64,000 nucleotides of DNA from Artemia franciscana (Eukaryota; Arthropoda; Branchiopoda; Anostraca; Artemiidae). Position 1 is the first letter of the stretch; every line of letters begins with the position of its first letter. The position numbers and the translations under genes are program-made. The notes below the pieces were generated by a model. That model was not told the origin of the DNA, searched no databases, and saw only the letters and a list, made by a program, of their open reading frames with translations. Where the stretch lies: assembly GCF_032884065.1 (NCBI RefSeq), contig NC_088865.1, forward strand, positions 49,678,176 to 49,742,175, read 5' to 3'. Positions 25,001 through 37,000 of this stretch are shown one piece after another.

Positions 25001-28000
25001 TTATGGGACCACTGAGTCGATACGATCACCCCTGGGAAAAAAAAAACAAATAAACACGCATCCGTGATTTGTCTTCTGGCAAAAAATGCAAAATTCCACG
25101 TTTTTATAGATTGGGGCTTGAAACTTCCACAACAAGGTTCTCTGATACGCTGAATCTGATGTGTGATTTTTGTTAAGATCGTATGACTTTTAGGGGGTGT
25201 TTCCCCCTATTTTCTAAAATGAGGCAAATTTTTTCAGGCTCGTAACTTTTGATGGGTAATACTAATCTTGATGAAACTTATATATTTAAAATCAGCATTA
25301 AAATGCCATTCTTTTGATATAACTCTTGGTATCAAAATTCCATTTTTTTAGAGTTTTGGTTACTATTGAGCCTGGTCGCTCCTTACTACAGCTCGTTACC
25401 ACGAACTGTTTAAAAATGTGGAATTTTGTGTTTTTTGTCAGAAGGCAGATCACGGATGCGTGTTTATTTGTTTGTTTTTGTTTTTTTTTTCAGGGGTAAT
25501 CGTATCGACCCAGTGGTCCTAGAATATTGCGAGAGGGTTCATTCTAACGGGAATGAAAAGTTCTAGTGCCCTTTTTAATTGACCAAAAAATCGGAGGGCA
25601 CCTAGGCCCCCGTCGCACGCTAATTATCTTCCCAAAGTCACCGGATCAAAATTCTGAGATAGCCATTTTATTCAGCGTAGTTGAAAATCCTTACAGCTAT
25701 GCCTTTTGGGATGACCTACTCCCCCACAGTCCCCGTGGGAGGGACTACAAGTTACTAGCACTGACCAGTGCTTACATATAGTAATGGTTATTGGGAAGTG
25801 TACAGATGTTTTCTGGGGCGTTTTCATTTGGTTGGGGGCAAGGGTTGAGAAGAGGGGGATATGTCGGGGGAACTTTTCATGGATGAATTTGTCATGGGGG
25901 AAGAAAATTTCCATGAAGGGAGCGCAGGATTTTCTAGCATTATTTAAAAAAACAATGAAAAAATAAATATGACAAAGTTTTTCAACTGAAAGGAACAGAA
26001 TATTCCTGTTATTATTTTCCTGTAAATATTAATTCCTATAAATATTCCAGGATAATTTCTGTTAAAAGGAACAGAAATTATTACGCATATGAGGGGCTCT
26101 CTTCCTCCTAATACCTCGCTCTTTACGCAAAAGTATTTTTAGAAATTTCAACTATTTATTCTACGGCTTTTGTTATTCAGGGGTCATTCTTAAGAAACTG
26201 GGACAAAATTAAAGCTTTAGCGTGAAGAGTGAGGTACTGACGAGGGGGTGAACCCCCTCATATATGTAATAAAAATATGAGAATACAGAAGTTTCTTTGC
26301 GTAAGCTAATTTTTAAGTTGCGTATATCTTTAACTAATAAAATTTATTTTTACTAATAATTTTACTAATAAAAACATTCAGAAAAAAAATAAAAGTTCTA
26401 GTTGCCTTTTTAAGTAACCAAAAAATCGGAGGGCAACTAGACCTCCATCTGCACTTCTTCTTTTTCCTCAAGGTCATTCGATCAAAATTATGAGAAAACC
26501 ATTTAGCCCAAAAAAAAATAAATACGCAAATTTCGTTTTAATTATTCATCTGCGGAGAGCATAAATCAAAACATGCATTGATTCAAAAACGTTCAGAAAT
26601 TAAATTAAATAAAAACAAGTGTTTTTTAACTTAAAGTAAGGAGTGACATTAAAACATAAAACGAACAGAAATTACTTCAAAATGAAAGGGGCTGCTTCCT
26701 CATCAGCGCCCCGCTCTTCACGCTAAAGTCCGACTCTTTCTCTTAACTCTATTTTTACAACAGTAAAAAACTTTAGCGTGAAGAGCGGGGCGTTCACGAG
26801 GAAGCAGTCCCTTTCATATACGAAGTAATTTCTGTTCGTTTTAAGTTTTAATGTCACTCCTTACTTTCAGTTATTTTTTTTCAATTCAATTCGTAAGAAA
26901 ACTTTGGTTTTCTAAGAAGCCTCGAAGAAAGCTTTCAACTAAGTTTGGTGTTTAGTTTCGAATTAATCAACTGAGGTATTTTAATTAGCCTATTCCTAGG
27001 AAAAAACAAAAAATTTTCAAATGCACTCTGTGCATGCCGTCCCAGTTTTATATACATGGGCATTTTGTATTTGAGAATGATAGTGCTCTTTTGCTCATTT
27101 TCTCTTCTCCCTTGGTCGGTAACCCAGCTTTGCAAGACCCAGCCAAATATATTACTATTCCTCGGCTGAAGCATCTCACCAAAGGAAGCTGTCTATCAAA
27201 ACCTCTCACAAGACTTGATAATTGGTACTATTTGAAGTTTTGACATTCGACGGTCTCTAGAGAATTAAAAGACAGAAGACTAACCTAACTTCAATTTTGA
27301 AGCTCGATGTTTTCAAGTTCACTTAATCACAGCCTTTGAAAGTCATATACCATCTTCGAAAACTACTTACCAAGTTTTGATTTGAGGTACTCATTTAATC
27401 ACTAATACACCATCCTAAGAAATTCATAAATAGTTATGAGTGAAAAGAGGTGCAATACGTTTACACTTATGAAGCGTGGGAGGAGGGAACCTGGGTCCCA
27501 GAACCCTACAAAGTTTTCGTACAATCAGCAGGATTTCAAAAAGGTATAACATATACTTTACTATTAAATCTACCTACGAAGCCTCTGTTTTAAGTGTATT
27601 CGTATAATGCGGGTATTTTGCCCCTGGAGCTGCGCTGTCATAGGAAGGATATTTTTGGCTTATAATCAAAAATATTTTCATGAAAATTTTATCCAATATA
27701 TTTTCTTGGATGCATGTGTATGAAGCAGGGAAGTAATTTTGTTAAAATCCTTGGTGGGGGACAAAGTATGAGCCGATTTTCCCAAATTAAGAGAAAATTA
27801 TTAAGTGAAAAACGACCATTAAATGAAAATGATCAAGTGAAAAATTAGTACCATAAAGGCAAATGCATGCTAAAGAAAACTGACTTGTATCTGTGGATAC
27901 TTGAATTATGTAGGTCTATCTTAGTTTTCATAAGACTTATGAAGACACTGAATTTCAGCGGGGGTGGCAAACTGGAGTCAGGGGTAGTTGTTCCCCGAAA

Positions 28001-31000
28001 CTATACAAATCAAGATACTGGTATAAAGATTGTTGAATTAGCGATTGTTTGTCCTCTGATTGATGTGTCCCCCTAAATAGGACACCAAAACTCAGGATAA
28101 AAGCCAAATGCACCCATCTCCAAGTTTCCATGTCTTCCTGTTGTTGGAAATGAGGAATGGGGGGAAAATATATGGAAGAACCCCTACGCATTACTAAGCC
28201 AACGCTACTATGTTCACTACAATCAGAATGATTGCTTTACAAGTACTGGTACCCGTCTATGAGGTTCAAACATGTAATAGACTGTCTTACGTAGTTTTCA
28301 TCGTGTGTTCTGTTGTAAACTATATTTACAAAAAAAATTGCAACTCCGCATTGCCCTTGGTTTGAGTCTAACGCGTAACACTAGTTTGAAAATAGTTACC
28401 ATCAGGTAAGTCAACATCACGTTCTGTAGCCTCCAATAACCCTCTTCTTGTCTTATGTATAATGATCTGCTCCTCTCTATCTTTGACCCATCCTTCTCCT
28501 TCCAGATGTTTACTTAGCCCCAGACAGGCTTCCTTTGGGGGGGGGGGTATAATTTCCTTCTTCTGTTTTATTATGCCAATACAATTAATTGACTGATTGA
28601 TTGGATTATATAAACTCAACCATGGTTTGCCAATAAACTGTAAAAGTAAAAGCTGGTGAAAGCAGTTTAAAGAGTATTGAAGCTGTATGCTAGGTCAACA
28701 GGACGGGAAATCCAAGTTAGAATTTTATTTCATGTCCTTGTGTCATTCTTGCGATTTTGTTATTCCAATACATCTTTTAGCGATCACATGATGAAATCAT
28801 TATCTAATTTTGGTAAACTGGTGGTAAATAAAAAAATTTCTAATGTTTTAGTATACGGTATAAAGGAAACATCTACAGTCTCTGGGGGAAAACTGAACTA
28901 TGTCTGAGTGACTTTTTTCCTTTTGATTCCTAGTTCCTTTAAATTGCCCTACTTGCTGTCATCTTTATTATGTTGTAGGTAGTGTTATTGTTTTTATTGC
29001 TATTTGTCGTTTTGTAGATTTTTCTTTATTCATAGGAAAAGGGTCTTTTGTCCTTTAAACAAATCAAATTAATGACAAGCCCGAATTTTATAAGCTTTTA
29101 CGGGTATATAAAAACCACCCTTTACAAAACTTTACTTACTACTTACTACCAGCCATCCTTGCCACGAAAAAATTGTACAATATATTATATCTACTATATC
29201 TTTTACAGCTGAAAGCTTTTTTTCTTCTTTTTTTGCTAAGGGTCTCTCAAGGACATAAACTTAATTTTTATTTCAGATTGGGAAAATGCTTGCGAAGTAT
29301 CTTACTGATCTAGAAGCTCATCGAACCCAAGCTGAGTATGACGAAAAATACACAATCAAAATTTGGTTTTTTGAATTTATTAACGACTATAGTCTCCTTA
29401 TTTACATCGCTTTATTCAAGGTAAATGTGAATCAGACACTTATCTTTTACCTTCTTTTTTTTGCCCCCCCCCTTTTTTTACATTTTATGTTGGAAATTCT
29501 AATATTTTTGTCATATTGTTGCATCATGTGCATGATGCACAAAGTTGCATGATGCACATGTTGCATCATGCACAAAGAAATATCTTGGGGAGCGCAATTT
29601 TTGAAACAGAAAGGAAACATGAATTATGAATAATAGAAATGATATATAAAAAAGAGAAATATGTTGCTCTGCCCCCCCCCCCTCTTCTGAGATATATGCC
29701 TGCTCATAATTAAAGTCAAGTGATCTTTTTAACTTGTTATCAAATTATGATTATGACTTTGGCATGGAATCAAAATTGTTCAATGTTACATATTAGGAGT
29801 TTGCATCAGAAGTAGACCGAAAGTAAAAATAAACTTGAAATTATAAACATTTTCAGTTTTTGTTTAACTTGATTTGGTTTAAATTCCTGGAAACATCTGA
29901 AGGAAAAAATGGTAAAACTTTTGCATTTGGTGCTTTTCCAGTGCTTTTATTTTATTCATTTCGCTTTTCTTTTTTTATGGCAATAAAATCCCCACATCCT
30001 TTTATTTCTTTAAAATTTTATTTTGGTTGTAAACTTGACAATAATTTAATTTTCCGAGGAGAATAAAATTGTACCGTCCCCAGAACATCATTTCTATCAA
30101 ATATAACCTTTGAATTGATCTACTGTTTAAATTCATAAAACTAACCGATTAATTTTAAGATCAATTTCGCACTGACAATAACAAACAATTACAAATAATT
30201 TGACTCCATAAAAAATTCATTGTTTATCACTTGCCAAAATATTTATACCTATTCCAAAAAGCTGCCCTATTGCCAAAAATTCAAAAAAAATATGCAAGGC
30301 CTGGATGAATTTTTCAAGAACCATAAAAACAAAATCATAAGCTCAATACTATCATTGCTGTTTACTGCCATTTTGAAACACCAAGCTATGATTTGCCCGA
30401 TGAAAGACCAAGTTGTCATTGACTGCAAATACTGAGAGAGCCAATTAACTAAAAAGTACCAAAAACTATATACTCTGCTTCCCACTTGCAGAGGAACTAA
30501 TGCCGCACTGTGACATATACATTCCTGAAAAGTCACGTAATCCGTACAAGATAAATAACTAATATGGCCATTTATATTAATGCTTGATTCAGCTGCGTTG
30601 ATTAACTTGATTTCTTATGACATATATTTAGTGATGAATAAATGCACATCAGCTAGGAGGGTAGGCGGTCATCAGAAAGAGGGACAGTGGATCAGTTTAT
30701 AGGCAGGGAAAGGGTGCCAGACTCCAAAAAGAGCCTAGTTCTTTACCCTAATTGTCTAACTCTTCTTGAGCCATCAGATAGAAAAGGGGAGGGGGAGGGA
30801 GTGCATTAATTTCTGACCTGCCTTCATTTAGACTAAGCTTAAATAAGGGCTCTGCAGGGTGATACCTCTCTTCGTATACCTCTTTTCGTATTGCAGGAAA
30901 ACCTTACTGACTTTTACTCTAAAGCTTCGTTTATAAATTGAAAGCTTCTAAAGCTTCATTTATAGATTGATATCTAATACCTCATAATTCCTGGGAATAT

Positions 31001-34000
31001 ACTTGATTTACGCCTTTATTATTGGTGCAGGTGGGTAATAGTGCCCCTCCCATTGATACAATCTTTTTCTATGTCGCAAAAAATATTATATTCACGTGCC
31101 TACCGGCACAGAGGTGAAACGAATTCATTTAACAAAGCTAATGATCATTGAAAATTTGAATAAACATATATTTTTGTTCAAAATTTAAATCACAATCCAG
31201 TGTTTTAAGTCTTAAGCATGTAAACTGAAAAGCGAAACGCTATCATTCAATTTATCATTTTGGATAAATAAAACTTAACAGCAAGAAATTATTGGTTTAT
31301 GGGACCGGTAGGCCACATAATATCTTGGTTAGGCATGGGCATGATTTAAAAGTGAAACAAAAGTTTTTCAATTGAAAGTAAAGAGCTACATTAAAACTTA
31401 AAATGAACCCAAATTATTCTCTATTTGAGGAGGGTTGAACAAGAGCCCTGAGAAAGGCCTCTTTCTCAACCTTTTACTCTTTACGTTCATGTTTGACTTT
31501 TGGCCCAATTTTATTGCTTAACTCTTTACTGCTGAAGCATAAGTGTCGTTGGAAAGGAACAACAACATTTCAGAAAGTACTAAGAAACTTTACCTTAACG
31601 AGTTCACAAAATGGGGTATCCCGCCTCATATGCGGAATGATTTCTGGTCATTTTAAGCTTTGATGCTGTTGTTACTTTCAGTTAACTTTTTTGTTTATTT
31701 AATCCTAAAACTAAAGCGAGTATTATTTCAAGTAAACATTACACTAAGTTGTATGAAATAGGAATGCAAAATTAAAAGGTCTTAATTTTGATTCTTCTGC
31801 TGATTTTATGCTTACCCTGATGATAATGCTTCTATAAATATGATTTCTGTGAAACGCTAACCGCTACTTAATAAAATCAAATAAAAAAACTAGTTTTTTA
31901 AATGAAAGTAAGGAGCGACATTAAAACTTAAAACGAACAGAAATTACTCCGTATATGAAAGGGGCTTTTCTTTCTCAACGACCCGCTCTTTACGCTTAAA
32001 GTTTGACTCTTTCTCTTAACTCTACATTTTAAAACAGTAAGAAACTCTAGCGTAAAGAGCGGGGCGTTGAGAAGGAAAAGCCCCTTTCATATACGGAGTA
32101 ATTTCTGTTCGTTTTAAGTTTTAATGTCGCTCCTTACTTTCATTTAAAAAATTTGTTTTTTTTTTATTTAATTTCTGAACGTTTTTGAATCAATGCATGT
32201 TTTGATTTTGGCTCTCCGCAGAGGAATAATTAAAACGAAATTTGTATATTTTTTTTTTTTTTTTTTTGGCTAAATGGCTTTCTCATAATTTTGATCGAAT
32301 GGTTTAGAGAAAAAAAGAGTGGGGGAGGAAGCCTAGCTGCCCTCCGATTTTCGGTTAATTAAAAAGGCAACTAGAATTTTTAATTTTTTACGAATCTTTT
32401 TATAAGTAAAAGATATACGTAACTTATAAATTAGCTTACGTAAAGAACTTTTGTTTTCTTATGTTTTTATTACATATATGAGGGGGTTCGCCCCCTCGTC
32501 AGTACCTCGCTCTTTATACTAAAGCTTAAATTTTGTCCCAATTCATTAAGAATGACCCCTGAATCACAAAAGCCGCAGAATAAATAGTTGAAATTACTAA
32601 AAATACTTTGGCGTAAAGAGTGAGGTATTAGGAGGAGGTGAGCCCCTCATATGGGTAATAATTTCTCTTCGTTTTAAGTTTTAATGCTGCTGCTTACTTC
32701 CAGCTGAAAAAAACTTTTCCATTGTTTTTTTTAAGTAATGCTAGTAAATCCTGCGCTCCCTTCATGGAAATTTTCTTCCCCCATGACAAATTCCTCGATG
32801 GAAAGTTCCCCCAGCATATTCCCTCTTCTCAACCCCTGCCTCCAGCCAAAAAATCCTCCTGAAAACGCCTGTACACTTCCCAATAACCATTACTATATGT
32901 AAGCACCGATCAAAGTTTTGAACTTGTAACCCCTCCCACGGGGACTGTGGGGGAGTAATTCGTCCCCAAAGACATAGTTATAAGGGTTTTCGACTACGCT
33001 GAATAAAATGGCTATCTCAGAATTTTGATCCGTTGACTTTGGGAAAATAATTAGCATGGGAGGGGGCCCTCCAATTTTTTTGGTCACTTAAAAAGGGCAC
33101 TTGAACTTTTCATTTCCGTTAGAATGAGCCCTCTCGCAACATTCTAGGACAACTGGGTCGATACGATCACCCCTGGGAAAAAAACAAAAACAAATAAACA
33201 CGCATCCGTGATCTGCCTTCTGGCAAAAAATATAAAATTCCACATTTTTGTAGATAGGAGCTTGAAACTTCTACTTTAGGGTTCTCTGATACGCTGAAAC
33301 TGATGGTGGGATTATAGTTAAGATTTTATGACTTTTAGGGGGTGTTCCCCCCTATTTTCTAAAATAATGCAAATTTTCTCAGGCTCGTAACTTTTGATGG
33401 GTAAGACTAAACTTGATGAAACTTATATATTTAAAATCAGCATTAACATGCAATTCTTTTGATGTAGCTATTGGTACCAAAATTCCATTTTTTAGACTTT
33501 GGTTACTATTGAGCCGGGTCGCTCCTTACTACAGTTCGTTACCACGAACTGTTTGATAGTGCTAACACGGATTTAATTTTTTTAGGGACGATTTTACACT
33601 TATCCTGGTGATCCTGCTACCAAAGCGGACATAGTTTCAAGATTAAGAACAGATCAATGTGATCCCGCTGGTTGTCTTTCTGAAATATTCATTCAATTGG
33701 CGATAATAATGGTTGGAAAACAACTATTAAATAATTTCCTTGAAATTCTTTTGCCGTAAGCTTAACCGACTCTAATTATTTTGGCTGTAGATTGATTTCT
33801 GGATTTATAGACTTATAAACTTATAGGCTATAGGCGAGATGTATAGGCTAGAAATAGACTTACGGAAAGATCTATATACGGCTTTCCTATTTATTGCAAA
33901 GAAAACCGTTTCTAATTATTTTGGCTGTAGATTGGTGGCTGGATTTATAGACTTAAAATTATAGGTTATAGGCCGGATTTATAGGCTAGATATGGAGTTA

Positions 34001-37000
34001 CGGAAAGATTTATTCACGGATTACCTATTTATTACAAAGAAGAGATAAATAAAGCCATTTCGATGAAGACAGGTTGGTATTTAAAGCCGTGGGAAAAGTG
34101 TCCGAAAATACGGTCAGCAAAATATCTTACTAAAAAAAGAAAGAAGAATGAAAAGGAATTGATAAAGAAAAATTGTTTATCAAATAAAAAAAGATTAATC
34201 CTGCAAACAAGACCGTTTTTAACTATGCGTGTGCCCAAGACTGGTTTTTCTTTCAGGAAGCCCCTTCATTTTTTTGTTGAAACGTTTCAGTATCGAATGT
34301 AGTTATCCAATGAGCACTAAAACCAATCCAACCCCTTCAAAAGGATCCACCGTATTATGTTATTTCTGAAACGCTATTACATCCCCGGGGTGAGGTTCGA
34401 AATAATTTTCCTATACTTGAAGACTATCGAAAAAAGTGAGTGTTTATCCTTTTTTGCCAGAATGTTCCTAAAAGGGGATCTGCCCCAATTTGAGACACTA
34501 CTTAATGGCAATAAAGCTTTGTGAGGAAGAATTAGTGACAGTACTAAAAGGATTAAAAAATATTGAGGCTCCAGGTACTGGTAGTGCGGTGAATGAGTTA
34601 CTTAAATATAGTGGCTTTGATGTTGTAAATAAGTTACTGAAAATTATGAAGGTGATAAGGGTGAGTGTCTTAATTATTGAAGCATTAGTCTGGTCTCCTT
34701 AGATACCAAATAACTTTCTAATGTTATACTTCTTAGACTGAGAGATGCTGTAGACAATGTTTTAAGAGGAGAACAGTGCGGTTTTAGAAAATGTTGAGGA
34801 TGTGTCGACCAAATTTTCACTTTTTAATATTTGAGAAACACTTTAGCTTTCAAGGACGTTTGGTCCTCAGTTTTATAGATTATGAGCAAGCGTTTTATTC
34901 TGTTGATGGAAAAGCTTTAGCAAAGGTCATATTCTTGTATGGTATTCCAACCAAACACATTAAAGTGATTAGTGCTATGTACGAGAATAACACTGCTGCG
35001 GTTAGGGTAGGAAATGAGGCTCGCAGTTGGTTTTGTATTAAATCAGGAGTTAAGCAGAGCTGTTTCTATCCCCCTTTATATGGATTATTGTGTGGAATTA
35101 TCTTAAGGAGCACAGGAAAGGTAATGGGAGACCACCGAAACAAATGGGGAGGAAAAGCTCTCCTGGACTTAGATTATGCTGATGTTTTAAGTATCCTAGA
35201 TGAAAGTGGGAGCAAAATGAATAAACACTTAAATGTTATACGATTTCAATGTGCTAGAATAGGTTTGAAAATTAATGTTAAGAAGATTAAGTCACTAAGG
35301 CTAGGAATAAGTGAAGATGAAACGTGACGTTGGGTAACGAAAAGATTGATCAGGTGAACAGCTTCACTTATCTTGGTAGTACTATTAGCAAAGATGGTGG
35401 GAGCAGTGAAGATGTTAAAAGTAGAACAGCCAAGGCTCAGGGTGTTTTCCACAGTTAAAAAAAGTTTGGAAGAATAGGAAGATAAGTCTGCAAACCAAGA
35501 TTAGAATATTGAAGGTACAGTGATGATAGTGGTTAATTACTGCTTTGAAGCATGGACGCTCCGAAAAGCGGATGGAGATTTACGAGATATTTTCGAGAGA
35601 AATTGCCTACGGATTTTTCTGGGTACCCGGCTGACTGACCGTATTTCAAACAATAGGCTGTACGAAAAATGTGGTTCAATCCCGTTTTCTAGGGCTATAA
35701 TGAAAGAAAGGTTGAGATGGCTAGGAAACGTTCTACGGATGAAGGATGACAGATTGCCGAAGATTGTTCTTTTTGGCCAACCGTCTAGGGCTAAACAGAG
35801 AGCTGGTCGTCCTCATCTAGGCTGGAGGGGTGTCATAAAGAAAGATTTAAAGGAAATGAGAACTTCCTGGGAGGTTGTAAAACGGGAGTCTTTAAATAGA
35901 TTGGGATCGAGAAGGAGCGTACGTAGCTGTGTTGGCCTCTGGTGGCCTGGTGTGCTGCAGTGAGTTGTTAGTAGTAGTAGTAGTACTATAAAGCTTTGTA
36001 AAGCTTTGCTTACAACGAACCAGAATACGGGATAAGTAATTTACGTGTTTACTTAACGTAGGACGCAATTGATGGACTGGGATGTGGCAGTTATTTGGCC
36101 ACATCCCAGTTATTTGGCCAGTGAGATGTGGTAGTTATGGCAGATGTGGCTACTTATTTGGCAGTAGAATACTTATTTTTGGATTTTTCTTCTTCCAAAT
36201 TTTAAATCTACTTATTTACCTACTTTCTACTTATTTTTGGAGGCATCTACTTACTTTCTACTTATTTTTGGATTTTTCTTCTTTCAAATATTAAATCTAC
36301 TTGTCTACTTACTTTCTACTTATTTTGAAGGCATCTACTTACTTTCTATTTATTTTTGGAGGTTCAAGTTTTTTGGTCTGATCACTTTTGGCTTAGCTAG
36401 CCATTTTTTTTATCAGATACTATCCCTCTCTATTTTTGTGCCGGTTTTACAATTAAAATCATTTATCTGAAATATGCCTTATGTGAGTCTCAGAAAGTCC
36501 AATTTCTCATCCAAATTCTTCAAATAATCTATGCATAACTACTTAATTTTCTACTTTTTCTAAACCGTATCTACTTCTAATCTACTTATTTTTGGGCTTG
36601 CATGCTTCTTTCTGGACCCTGCCGAAAGGAAACACTGGTTGGAAGTCTCCAAACAACCAGCATACACCAACCTTTACAAACTTTCTCAGGAAAACGCGCG
36701 AAAACTTATTTTCTCCTAGACTTAATATCAGACATAATTGATGGGCTAAGATTTGAAAGTTGTTCAGCAGAAGTGGCTTTTATGTCACCAAAACGAGTAG
36801 TAAAGGTAAACGGGCAAACGAGCAATAAAAAAAATCGACGCAAATTTAATGCGAATCGGGCCAAAGTGTACTATGTACAATCCTTTATGCTGTGGGATTA
36901 TTCTGCTAAATAAAATGTTGATCTGGTCAATCAAAGGCGAGGGGAACCAGCCTCCTCAATTTAAGAAAAAGCTGCTGAATTTTTTAATTTCAAATTTTAA

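Larger units (their letters stand above)
19158..29276 (+). other. Intron C-D (10.1 kb)
   Basis: Contents in order: tandem modules related to HPT modules C/E (19510-20600), a CTA-rich microsatellite array (20600-21380), a minus-strand SINE (22440-22742), a coding-like relic (23360-23640), and a head-to-head pair of HPT elements (23645-26880). 21390-22430 and 26900-29270 are AT-rich, with short ORFs and no recognised content. Around 28540 there is a G run on an otherwise featureless stretch. Confidence 0.65.
29421..33585 (+). other. Intron D-E (4.2 kb)
   Basis: 29421-31350 is AT-rich with a C-run (29672-29681) and a GCATGATGCACA short palindromic cluster (about 29520-29570); no gene is recognised. 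31355-31706 is a diverged solo HPT hairpin and 31874-33556 a full HPT element. Confidence 0.7.

Noticed and set aside
36602..36913. 103-codon + strand ORF
   Set aside because: No recognisable domain, no splice sites that fit the anoctamin frame, and no copy or context supporting a gene.
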